This document shows, piece after piece, positions 38,574 through 46,417 of a DNA stretch of 64,000 nt (position 1 is the stretch's first letter; each line of letters opens with the position of its first letter). The stretch lies in the NCBI GenBank assembly GCA_902581405.1, contig CACHOJ010000003.1:1-64000 (forward strand), in the 5' to 3' direction. The notes below the pieces were generated by a model. The model was given only the letters and a program-made list of their open reading frames with translations, was not told the origin of the DNA and ran no database searches. The stretch is from an uncultured Pelagibacteraceae bacterium. GTDB taxonomy: Bacteria > Pseudomonadota > Alphaproteobacteria > Pelagibacterales > Pelagibacteraceae. The translations under genes and the position numbers were made by a program.

Positions 38574-39169
38574 AATAAAATATATTTTCTAGTAGTTAGT
38601 GAGTTTTTACATTTATTAAGTTGACTTTTGTACTTCTTAGACTGGTTTTCAACTTTCTTTGCTAATAAAATAATTTTTTGTTTGTTTTTATAATTTTTAT
38701 AGTTTCCCCATCCCTCATGGTAGGCAACATACTGCCTAAAAGCATCGTTTTTAGGTATTTTTAGTATCTTCTCTGTTTTATTTATGTACCAACCAATAAA
38801 ATCTACACTATCTTTGAACCTCGTTCGGGTAGCATATTTATTTCCAGTTTCTTCTTTATACTGTTTCCATGTACCTTTTACAGCTTGAGAATAGCCAAAA
38901 GAACTGGATGGTCTTTTATATGGAATTACTTTAAATAATTTTTGTCTTGGTGGTTTAGCCAACCAATCAAAATCAGATTCCATTTTAATAATTGCAAGTT
39001 GCAAATAAATAGGTGTTCCCCATTTTTGTTCAGATTTTTTTGCATGTTTATACCAAAGATATCTTTCAGAAAAAATTGAACAACCATCAGCTGTATTTTT
39101 AGGTATAGAAGAGCATGCAGAAACCAAAATTAGAATTATAAATAAATATAATTTATTATTTCGAATCAC
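38570..39169 (-). CDS. Lipoprotein with lytic-transglycosylase-like (SLT) domain
   Basis: The 199-residue protein has a lipoprotein signal with lipobox VSAC near residue 19. The mature part fits a Slt-type muramidase: a catalytic Glu in LAIIKMESDFDW, followed by SSFGYSQAVKGTWKQY (the GYxQ motif) and later VAYHEGWGNY (AYH-G motif). These enzymes cleave the MurNAc-GlcNAc bond in peptidoglycan with formation of anhydro-MurNAc. Family membership is clear, the exact EC class less so. It lies 8 nt from the nuclease gene on the same strand. Confidence 0.85.
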   Translation of the reverse strand: MIRNNKLYLFIILILVSACSSIPKNTADGCSIFSERYLWYKHAKKSEQKWGTPIYLQLAIIKMESDFDWLAKPPRQKLFKVIPYKRPSSSFGYSQAVKGTWKQYKEETGNKYATRTRFKDSVDFIGWYINKTEKILKIPKNDAFRQYVAYHEGWGNYKNYKNKQKIILLAKKVENQSKKYKSQLNKCKNSLTTRKYILF

Positions 39170-39177
39170 TATTTTTA

Positions 39178-39693
39178 TTATCTATTTTTTTTTCTCCATA
39201 TCCAAGGATATTCAAATTTCATTTGCCACAATCCTAAAGAAAGATCTTTTGCATATTTTTCATATTCTCTGAATTTTCCTTTAGAATATTTTGGGTAATC
39301 AAAAGCATAACCATTCTTGACCATATAAACTGATAAACTCTCGTTATCTAAAAAACACTCTCCTAACAACCTATTAAATTGATCTTTGTTTTTTTCAATT
39401 TTACAATCAATAGATCGATTTCCTATTTTTTCTAATAATTTATCTTTTGATAATATTCCACAAAAAATATCCACTTTATTGAAAGTGCATATTTGTTTTT
39501 TTCCGAAAAAATAACTTTCTGGAGCATCAATTCCACTAAAACGAATTTTTTTATTATTTATTTTAACTGTATCACCATCTGTTATAAGTGCTTTCCCAGA
39601 AATTATTTTAAGATTACTATTTAAAGAAAATGAACTATTTATATTTAATAGGATAAAAAAAAAACTAACTAAAATCAGTTTTAGCTTTTTCAT
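39178..39693 (-). CDS. Exported thermonuclease-family (SNase-like) protein
   Basis: The 171-residue protein has an N-terminal signal peptide (LILVSFFFILLNINSSFS) and one staphylococcal-nuclease domain with ITDGDTVKINNKKIRFSGIDAPES, matching the Asp and Arg/Glu metal and phosphate-binding positions. Later it has VYMVKNGYAFDYPKYSKG and AKDLSLGLWQ. It probably acts outside the cytoplasm on nucleic acid, or it may be a binding-only homologue. Its start codon lies 29 nt inside the preceding DUF1476 gene in another frame; the start is fixed by the signal peptide. Confidence 0.88.
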   Translation of the reverse strand: MKKLKLILVSFFFILLNINSSFSLNSNLKIISGKALITDGDTVKINNKKIRFSGIDAPESYFFGKKQICTFNKVDIFCGILSKDKLLEKIGNRSIDCKIEKNKDQFNRLLGECFLDNESLSVYMVKNGYAFDYPKYSKGKFREYEKYAKDLSLGLWQMKFEYPWIWRKKNR

Positions 39694-39973
39694 TTAGCTC
39701 ATCCATCTTTTTTCGTAATTCCTCATCTGATAAGTTTTTATCTTTTAAATCTTCTTTAATTTTTCTAAAAACATCTTCGTCACCTGCTTCAGCAAAATCT
39801 GCCTTTATTATTGATTGAATATATTCTTTTTCTTGATCTGAATCATAATCAAGTATTTGGGATACCCATTCTCCTAAATATTTATTCCTTCTAGCGCTAA
39901 CTTTAAATTGAAGCTCTTGATCATGAGCAAACTTGTTTTCAAAACTTTTTTTTCTATCCTCAAATGAACTCAT
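39665..39973 (-). CDS. DUF1476 protein (alphaproteobacterial F1-ATPase inhibitor zeta type)
   Basis: The 102-residue, all-helical protein matches DUF1476: SSFEDRKKSFENKFAHDQEL, RRNKYLGEWVSQIL, and a charged C-terminal helix. In Paracoccus and related bacteria this family is the zeta subunit that blocks ATP hydrolysis by the F1 motor through its N-terminal segment, which is well kept here. It is not linked to ATP synthase genes. The 3' end overlaps the nuclease gene by 29 nt. Confidence 0.9.
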   Translation of the reverse strand: MSSFEDRKKSFENKFAHDQELQFKVSARRNKYLGEWVSQILDYDSDQEKEYIQSIIKADFAEAGDEDVFRKIKEDLKDKNLSDEELRKKMDELNEKAKTDFS

Positions 39974-40037
39974 TCTAACAAAATAAAAAGATTTAGCTTT
40001 ATGTCAATCTAATTTAATTTATATTTATGTTAAATTT

Positions 40038-40748
40038 ATGAATTATTTAATTCTAGTGAGACATGGACAAAGTGAATGGAACCTAGAAAATCGTTTCACA
40101 GGCTGGGTAGACGTTGATTTAGCTGCTAAAGGTAAGCTTGAAGCTTGCAAAGCAGGAGAATTAATAAAGAAATTAGGTATTGAATTATCTTATTTTTACA
40201 CATCTTTACAATCAAGATCGATTGAGACTCTTAATTTGATATTAAATACTATGAGAATAAAAAATCAGGAGATTGTGAATGCATGGGAATTAAATGAGAG
40301 ACATTACGGATCTTTAACAGGTTTAAATAAAGATGAAATGAAAAAGCTTTATGGTGAAGAAAAAATTCATATTTTTAGAAGATCATGGGATAATCCACCA
40401 GAAGCACTTAAAAAAACAAGTCCATATCATCCATTGAATATCGATATATACAAAAATGTTCCAAGAGATAAGATCCCTGATACTGAGTCATTAAAAAATA
40501 CCTACGAAAGAGTGATACCATTTTATAAAAGAAATATAGAGCCAAAATTAGATAAAAATATTATTGTTTCAGCACATGGAAATTCAATTAGATCATTGTG
40601 TAAATACCTATTTGATTTAGATAACAAAAAAATTTCAAGTCTAGAAATACCAACTGGTAATCCTTTATTAATAGAAATTGAAGAAGGAAAAATTAAAAAT
40701 GCTAGTTATTTAGATAAAGAAAGAGCAAAAGACCTTTTAGTTTTCTAA
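40038..40748 (+). CDS. gpmA: 2,3-bisphosphoglycerate-dependent phosphoglycerate mutase
   Basis: The enzyme interconverts 3- and 2-phosphoglycerate in glycolysis and gluconeogenesis. The 236-residue protein has the catalytic His in LVRHGQSEWNLENRFTGW, the family stretch ELNERHYGSLTGLNK, SWDNPPEAL and the second His in SAHGNSIRSL. This is the cofactor-dependent (dPGM) type rather than the metal-dependent iPGM. The ATG has no obvious ribosome site, so the message may be leaderless. The 3' end overlaps the convergent murU gene by 4 nt. Confidence 0.95.
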   Translation: MNYLILVRHGQSEWNLENRFTGWVDVDLAAKGKLEACKAGELIKKLGIELSYFYTSLQSRSIETLNLILNTMRIKNQEIVNAWELNERHYGSLTGLNKDEMKKLYGEEKIHIFRRSWDNPPEALKKTSPYHPLNIDIYKNVPRDKIPDTESLKNTYERVIPFYKRNIEPKLDKNIIVSAHGNSIRSLCKYLFDLDNKKISSLEIPTGNPLLIEIEEGKIKNASYLDKERAKDLLVF

Positions 40749-41431
40749 ATAAATAATTTTTCATATATTTCATAATCAGTTAAGTGCTTAAATTCTCCTT
40801 TATGTTCATAACCATAAAGTTTACTGTCTCTTAAAAGAGTATCCCATATTTCAGATACAGGAAAATAATTCAGTTGCTTATGACAAATTATATCTTTGTT
40901 GAAAATTTGGCATCCTGTATATTTAAAATTATTAACTTTTTCCTTAAATAAAATATTATTTTTAATTTCGAAATCTCCATTAAATCTTCTATCAAAACAC
41001 GATGAATTATTTACAACCAATAAAATATTTTTAATTTTTTTTTCAAAATAGATATTTTCCATATCAATAACTGAGTTTATGAAACTATCATCCCAAATTG
41101 TATCTGGATTAATAACTAATACATCCTCTTCATCAGATTTATTAATGAGGCTTAAAATTCCACCACCTGTGCCTAAAATTGTTTCACCATCATCAACAAT
41201 TTCAATATTTAATGGAAAATTTTTATTTTCAATAAAACTAATTATTTTTTCTTTTAAATAAAATACATTTATTTTAATTTTGTTTATTTTTAGTTTTATT
41301 AAAAATTTAATAGTATTCTCTAATAAGGTTTCATCTTTATAATTAATTAAAGGCTTGGGTAATGAGTCTGTTATTGGTTGTACCCTCTTACCAAAACCAG
41401 CACAAAGAATTAAAGCAGTTTTAACTTTCAT
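40745..41431 (-). CDS. murU: Nucleotidyltransferase, MurU-like (N-acetylmuramate-1-phosphate uridylyltransferase)
   Basis: The 228-residue protein begins ALILCAGFGKRVQPITDSLPKPLI, the GXGXR and PKP signature of sugar-phosphate nucleotidyltransferases. It continues with DDGETILGTGGG and VINPDTIWDD (Asp for metal). It lacks the acyltransferase half of GlmU. Its position next to an APH-type kinase (overlap 4 nt) is the AmgK-MurU pair, which converts recycled MurNAc to UDP-MurNAc through MurNAc-1-phosphate, bypassing MurA. The specific activity is inferred from this pairing. Confidence 0.85.
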   Translation of the reverse strand: MKVKTALILCAGFGKRVQPITDSLPKPLINYKDETLLENTIKFLIKLKINKIKINVFYLKEKIISFIENKNFPLNIEIVDDGETILGTGGGILSLINKSDEEDVLVINPDTIWDDSFINSVIDMENIYFEKKIKNILLVVNNSSCFDRRFNGDFEIKNNILFKEKVNNFKYTGCQIFNKDIICHKQLNYFPVSEIWDTLLRDSKLYGYEHKGEFKHLTDYEIYEKLFI

Positions 41432-42372
41432 ATCAATTTTCTTTTTTTTTTATCAAAGTTTTTGACTAAAAGGTAATTTAAGTCTTTAAATATAGGGTTT
41501 TTGCTTGTCCTAAGTTCAATTAGTTTCCAAGCATAAGGTATAAGTTTTAGATACTTATTTTTATTATCTCTCATGGATAAACGAGTAAATATGCCAATTA
41601 TTTTAAAATTTCTAAGCACAGATAAAATATCAAAATCATTCTTGAATTTTTTATGATCTATATTTTTATTTTTTTTTAAGAATTCGTGAAAAATAAAATC
41701 CTTGATTTTTATATTCGTTTTAAGCCTTACATCATCAATTAAAGAAGCTAAATCATACGCAATATTACCATATACAGCGTCCTGAGTATCAATCAGTGCC
41801 AAACCCTTTTTAGTTATCATTATATTAGATATATGAAAATCTCTGTGCACAAAAACTTTCTTATTATATGAAATATTTTTTAATAATTTTCTAAATATTC
41901 CTTTTAACTGATTTTCTAAAGATAGTTTTTTTTTCCCTTTAAAATATTTTTGTAAATACCAATCTATAAATAAGTTAGATTCATCTAATAACATTTTAGA
42001 GGTATAGTTTGGAACTTTGAAGTTTGTTTTCAAAAATGTTTTTTGTTTTTTAATTTTAATTTTTTTTATTTTTGAAAGTAAGTCTAAAATTTTTTTATAA
42101 TAATTCTTTTTATTAGTTGTTTTTTTCTTAAATTTTTCAAAAACTGTCAAATCTCCAAAATCTTCTATTTCAATATAATTTTCTTTATAATTTTGAGATA
42201 TTAAAGATGGAGCTCTCACCTTTTTTTTAATTAATATTTTGTTAATAGCATCATAATCTAATAAATTACTTTTTTTGTTTTTATCACAATAAACAATAAT
42301 ACTATTTCTACTTCTATAGAAATGTCTGAATGATGCGTCTCCTGATAATTTCTTTAATTTATTTAAATTCAT
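41428..42372 (-). CDS. amgK: APH-family sugar kinase, AmgK-like (N-acetylmuramate/GlcNAc anomeric kinase)
   Basis: The 314-residue protein has the aminoglycoside-phosphotransferase fold with the catalytic loop VHRDFHISNIM and the metal Asp in LIDTQDAVYGNIAYDLASL. The N-terminus LKKLSGDASFRHFYR fits the nucleotide-binding lobe of AmgK relatives. In Pseudomonas and alphaproteobacteria AmgK phosphorylates the anomeric carbon of MurNAc. It overlaps murU downstream and tsaE upstream (14 nt). Resistance to aminoglycosides is not implied. Confidence 0.86.
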   Translation of the reverse strand: MNLNKLKKLSGDASFRHFYRSRNSIIVYCDKNKKSNLLDYDAINKILIKKKVRAPSLISQNYKENYIEIEDFGDLTVFEKFKKKTTNKKNYYKKILDLLSKIKKIKIKKQKTFLKTNFKVPNYTSKMLLDESNLFIDWYLQKYFKGKKKLSLENQLKGIFRKLLKNISYNKKVFVHRDFHISNIMITKKGLALIDTQDAVYGNIAYDLASLIDDVRLKTNIKIKDFIFHEFLKKNKNIDHKKFKNDFDILSVLRNFKIIGIFTRLSMRDNKNKYLKLIPYAWKLIELRTSKNPIFKDLNYLLVKNFDKKKRKLI

Positions 42373-42838
42373 TTAAAAATTTCTTATTTTCAGAAATTAT
42401 TGAAAGGTAACGCTGAGTATAATTTTTTTTATATTCAAATATTAAATTTATACTATTTTTTGTTTTTATTTTTTTTACTATTTCTGGCCATTCAACTAAT
42501 GTAATTTGATCTTTTAGATTTTCTTGAATACCCAAGTTGTTTAATTCTTTTTTATTTTTAATTCTGAAAAGATCATAGTGTTTTATTAATATTTTTTTAA
42601 TTTGATATTCATTAACAACCGTAAATGTCGGACTTGTTACTTCTGATACTTTTAAATTACTTGCTTTTTGAAAAGAATTTATTAAATATTTGATAAACGT
42701 TGTTTTTCCAACACCTAAATTCCCACTCAATAATACAAAATCACCTTGTTTTATTAACTTAGAAAATTTTTCTGCTACAAATTTAGTGTCTTTTTCCTCA
42801 GAGATATTTATCTTACCACTCTTAGTAGCGGTAAGCAT
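42359..42838 (-). CDS. tsaE: tRNA threonylcarbamoyladenosine biosynthesis ATPase TsaE
   Basis: TsaE is the ATPase that resets the TsaB-TsaD complex in t6A modification of tRNAs. The protein has the P-loop [17 protein letters not shown], then [13 protein letters not shown] and HYDLFRI (metal-binding), with EWPE further on, all diagnostic. I prefer the ATG at 42838 (159 residues), which places the P-loop about 37 residues from the start as in orthologues; a longer frame opens at 42868. Either start overlaps the end of ahcY (17 or 47 nt). Confidence 0.92.
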   Translation of the reverse strand: MLTATKSGKINISEEKDTKFVAEKFSKLIKQGDFVLLSGNLGVGKTTFIKYLINSFQKASNLKVSEVTSPTFTVVNEYQIKKILIKHYDLFRIKNKKELNNLGIQENLKDQITLVEWPEIVKKIKTKNSINLIFEYKKNYTQRYLSIISENKKFLNEFK

Positions 42839-44108
42839 CTGGCTTATATGGTCCTTCAGTTTTAACACTAATATAGTCAGCTTGGTCCTTAGATAAAGGT
42901 GTTAATTTGGCTCCAACTTTTTCTAAATGTAATCTAGCTACTTTTTCATCTAAATGTTTAGGAAGTACATATACCTTATTCTCATATTTATCTGAGTTAT
43001 TCCACAATTCTATTTGGGCTGTAACTTGGTTTGTAAATGAAGCACTCATAACAAAACTTGGGTGTCCTGTTGCACAACCTAAATTAACAAGTCTTCCCTC
43101 TGCTAATAAAATCAGTCTCTTATTATCTGGAAAAGTAATTTCATGAACTTGTGGTTTTATTTCATCCCATTTATAATTTTTTAATGCATCAACTTGAATC
43201 TCATTATCAAAGTGTCCGATATTACAAAGTATTGATCTATCTTTCATTGCTCTCATATGATCAGCGGTAACAATATCTTTATTGCCTGTTGCTGTCACAA
43301 CAATGTCAGCTTGACCAATCATCTCATCCATTAATACAACTTCATAACCTTCCATTGCAGCTTGAAGTGCACAAATAGGATCTGTTTCTGTTACCATTAC
43401 TCTTGCACCACTTTGCCTTAATGATGCTGCACTTCCTTTTCCTACATCTCCAAATCCTGCAACAATCGCAACTTTTCCAGACATCATTACATCTGTGGCT
43501 CTTTTGATTCCGTCAACTAAACTTTCTCTGCATCCATATAAATTATCAAATTTTGATTTTGTAACTGAGTCATTAACATTTATAGCAGGAACTAAAAGTG
43601 TTCCTTGTTCCTCCATTTTTTTAAGAGCCAAAACGCCTGTGGTAGTTTCTTCACTCAAACCTTTTATATCTTTCATCAAATCTTTATAATCTTTATGCAT
43701 AAGCGCAGTAAGATCTCCACCATCATCTAAAATCATATTTGGTTTCCAATCTTTTTTACCTTCAATTGTTTGTCTTACACACCACCAATATTCTTCCTCT
43801 GTTTCACCTTTCCATGCAAATACTGGTATACCAGCTTTTGCGATTGCAGCTGCTGCGTGATCTTGAGTAGAAAAGATGTTACATGAAGACCATCTTACTT
43901 CAGCACCTAGATCAACCAGTGTTTCAATTAAAACTGCTGTTTGGATTGTCATGTGGAGACAACCTAAAATTCTTGCTCCTTTTAAAGGATGTTTTCCTTT
44001 ATATTCTTTTCTTAGTGCCATTAAACCTGGCATTTCTGTTTCTGCTAATGAAATTTCTTTTCTTCCGAATTCCGCTTCGTTGATATCTTTTACTTTATAA
44101 TCTGTCAT
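42822..44108 (-). CDS. ahcY: Adenosylhomocysteinase
   Basis: This enzyme hydrolyses S-adenosylhomocysteine to adenosine and homocysteine, closing the methyl cycle. The 428-residue protein carries the NAD-binding segment [20 protein letters not shown], catalytic-region sequences ([26 protein letters not shown]) and the conserved C-terminus ending [15 protein letters not shown] lies before the ATG. Only 42 nt separate it from chvG on the same strand, too short for a SAM- or SAH-type riboswitch of usual size. Confidence 0.97.
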   Translation of the reverse strand: MTDYKVKDINEAEFGRKEISLAETEMPGLMALRKEYKGKHPLKGARILGCLHMTIQTAVLIETLVDLGAEVRWSSCNIFSTQDHAAAAIAKAGIPVFAWKGETEEEYWWCVRQTIEGKKDWKPNMILDDGGDLTALMHKDYKDLMKDIKGLSEETTTGVLALKKMEEQGTLLVPAINVNDSVTKSKFDNLYGCRESLVDGIKRATDVMMSGKVAIVAGFGDVGKGSAASLRQSGARVMVTETDPICALQAAMEGYEVVLMDEMIGQADIVVTATGNKDIVTADHMRAMKDRSILCNIGHFDNEIQVDALKNYKWDEIKPQVHEITFPDNKRLILLAEGRLVNLGCATGHPSFVMSASFTNQVTAQIELWNNSDKYENKVYVLPKHLDEKVARLHLEKVGAKLTPLSKDQADYISVKTEGPYKPDAYRY

Positions 44109-44150
44109 AAACTCCGGCTTTTAACAACTTTATTTATAATAATCAACTTT

Positions 44151-45656
44151 TCATTGAGCCGCCGGAAAAATAATTTCAACTTTTGCACCTTTGTTTACAT
44201 TATTTTCAGCTTTAATTTGAGCATTATGCAATTCTACTAAGTTTTTCACTATATTTAGACCTAATCCAGAATGTTCACCGAAATTTTTAGGCCTATTACT
44301 ATAAAATCTGTTGAATATTTTGTTAGTATCTTTTTCAATAAAACCTGTACCTTCATCAATTACCGCGATTGTAGGGTTTCCATCTTTGTTATTAAAAATA
44401 TCAACCACTATTTCTTGGTTTGGGCTACTAAATGAAATTGAGTTATCTAATAAATTTGCAATTATTTGCTCTATCCTATTATTAATTCCATAAATGAAAT
44501 AGTTTTCAGAACCATTAGATTTTAATTTAATATTAATATTTTTCTTTGAATTATAAATATTGTTAAAATCGTCAACAACCGAAATCGCTATATCTTTAAT
44601 ATCAATTTTTTGCATTTTTTCAGTCGAAATTACAACCTCATCTTTAAGCATTTGAGAGTAATCAGTAATAAGCCTTTCGATTCTTTCCACATCATGAGAA
44701 ACAATATTAATCAATTTATTTCTTTTTTCTTTGTCATCAGTTTCAGAAATTACTTCTGAGGCACTCTTAAGTGAAGCTAGTGGATTTCTTATTTCATGAA
44801 GTAAATCGGTTGAATAATTTTCAGCTGTTGCAATTCTTTTATTTAATTCATTTGTCATCTCATCTAGGGATTTTGAAAGTATACCTAATTCATCATTTCT
44901 TTTTTTTACACTTTCTATGTCTGTCTTCTCTTTACTTTTATTTTTAATAATTTTTGTATATGCAACGAGATTTTTAATAGGTTTAAGAAAATATCTATTT
45001 AAAACATAAGAGAAAATTAAAATAACCAGAAAAACGGCTATCGCTGTTCTTATAATGAAGTTTTCTCTCTCGGCAATTTTTTGGATTATATTATCAGCGT
45101 TTTCAGAAATAAGAATAAAACCATTTGTTTTTTTATATTTTACATTTTGAATGCTGTAAACAAAATGCTGTCCATCTACCTCTTTAACTTTGGTAATTGA
45201 AATTTCAGACTTAGAAATATCATAATCTTTAATATCTTGGTCAAATATTGTTGAAATATTTTTGGTATTTTTTGAAATATTTTTTTTGTTATCCGTGTTT
45301 TCTAATAAATCTTCAATAATCATTTCTGAGGAAGGTATTGATCTAGTATCTCCGACTAAGTTTAATTTATCATCAAAAAATATTACTCTGTCTAATTTTT
45401 CAAAGTATGGAAATCTTGATTTTTTTGAAAAAAGAAATTCATTAATACCATTACTGGTGAATTTAACATCTGATTTATCTAAATTAAAAATTGTTTGATT
45501 AATAATTTCTGCGTGACTATTCTCTTTTTCTGAGATCAGATCTTTCTGAATTGTTCCAAGGTAAAAAAAGGTAAATATTCCTAAAACAATAAATACTAAT
45601 AGATTAATAAATAAAAATTTTTGTAATATGGAGAGATTTTTTAATATTTTTCCCAT
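44151..45656 (-). CDS. chvG: Sensor histidine kinase, ChvG/ExoS-like
   Basis: The 501-residue membrane kinase has TM1 at about 12-34, a periplasmic domain of about 150 residues, TM2 near 200-218, a HAMP domain, a HisKA domain with the phospho-accepting His in LLHEIRNPLASL, and a HATPase domain with NLLDNSISF, DEGTGF and HSGLGLNIV. This is the plan of ChvG-type envelope or acid sensors. The response regulator gene lies 5 nt upstream. In rhizobia chvI-chvG is followed by hprK and PTS genes and then ahcY; here ahcY follows directly. Confidence 0.9.
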   Translation of the reverse strand: MGKILKNLSILQKFLFINLLVFIVLGIFTFFYLGTIQKDLISEKENSHAEIINQTIFNLDKSDVKFTSNGINEFLFSKKSRFPYFEKLDRVIFFDDKLNLVGDTRSIPSSEMIIEDLLENTDNKKNISKNTKNISTIFDQDIKDYDISKSEISITKVKEVDGQHFVYSIQNVKYKKTNGFILISENADNIIQKIAERENFIIRTAIAVFLVILIFSYVLNRYFLKPIKNLVAYTKIIKNKSKEKTDIESVKKRNDELGILSKSLDEMTNELNKRIATAENYSTDLLHEIRNPLASLKSASEVISETDDKEKRNKLINIVSHDVERIERLITDYSQMLKDEVVISTEKMQKIDIKDIAISVVDDFNNIYNSKKNINIKLKSNGSENYFIYGINNRIEQIIANLLDNSISFSSPNQEIVVDIFNNKDGNPTIAVIDEGTGFIEKDTNKIFNRFYSNRPKNFGEHSGLGLNIVKNLVELHNAQIKAENNVNKGAKVEIIFPAAQ

Positions 45657-45661
45657 AATTA

Positions 45662-46366
45662 TTATTTAACATTCCATCTATATCCACTTCCATATCTTGT
45701 TTCAATTGCTGAAAATTTTTTATCAATTTCTCTAAATTTTCTTCTTATTCTTTTAATATGACTATCTATTGTTCTATCTTCAACCTCCGTGTCTTCTCTA
45801 TAAGCAACCTCCATCAATAAGTCTCTAGGCTTTATTTGACCAGGTCTTCTAGCTAGTTCCTCAACGATTTTAAATTCTGTTGTAGTAAGTTTATCTGGCA
45901 ATTGTTTACCATCCCACTCACATTCTAATTGTGACGGATCTAGTTTTAATTTTCCATGAGAAATAATATTTTTGTTTTCCTCTATGTTGATATCTTTATC
46001 TTTTTTTCTTAACTGTACTTTAATTCTTTCAACTAAAACCTTGGTCGAAAAGCCCCCAGTTTTACCCACAAAATCATCTGCACCTAGTTTTAGACCACTA
46101 ACTTCATCAGTTACTTGATCCTTTGAAGTTAAAAATATAACTGGCATTGAGGTTTTTTTTCTTAGTTTTCTTAAAAGTTCTTCACCATCCATTCTTGGCA
46201 TTTTAATATCTATGACTGCAAGATCAGGTGGTGTTCTTATCAATCCAACAAGAGCGTTTTCACCATCAATATAAGTTTGTACTTTGAAACCCTCTTCTTC
46301 TAAAGCCATTTGGACTGATGTCAAAAGATTTCGATCATCATCTACTAAAGCTATTGTTTGTGACAT
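45662..46366 (-). CDS. chvI: Response regulator, ChvI-like (OmpR family)
   Basis: The 234-residue protein has a receiver domain with the acidic pair DDD near the start, the phospho-acceptor Asp in LAVIDIKMPRMDGEELL, and Lys in FLTSKDQ. A C-terminal winged helix follows, with EDTEVEDRTIDSHIKRIRRKFR and IETRYGSGYRW. This is the OmpR/PhoB class, and the GADDFVGK segment fits ChvI. It lies 5 nt before the kinase gene and presumably directs envelope or acid-stress and growth responses. A 51-nt gap separates it from polA upstream. Confidence 0.92.
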   Translation of the reverse strand: MSQTIALVDDDRNLLTSVQMALEEEGFKVQTYIDGENALVGLIRTPPDLAVIDIKMPRMDGEELLRKLRKKTSMPVIFLTSKDQVTDEVSGLKLGADDFVGKTGGFSTKVLVERIKVQLRKKDKDINIEENKNIISHGKLKLDPSQLECEWDGKQLPDKLTTTEFKIVEELARRPGQIKPRDLLMEVAYREDTEVEDRTIDSHIKRIRRKFREIDKKFSAIETRYGSGYRWNVK

Positions 46367-46417
46367 AAATTACAATAAAAATACTAAATTGTTCATAATA
46401 GGGCAATTGTTTGTTTA

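Noticed and set aside
44109..44150. SAM or SAH riboswitch before ahcY
   Set aside because: Only 42 nt separate chvG and ahcY, with no convincing pseudoknot or paired structure.
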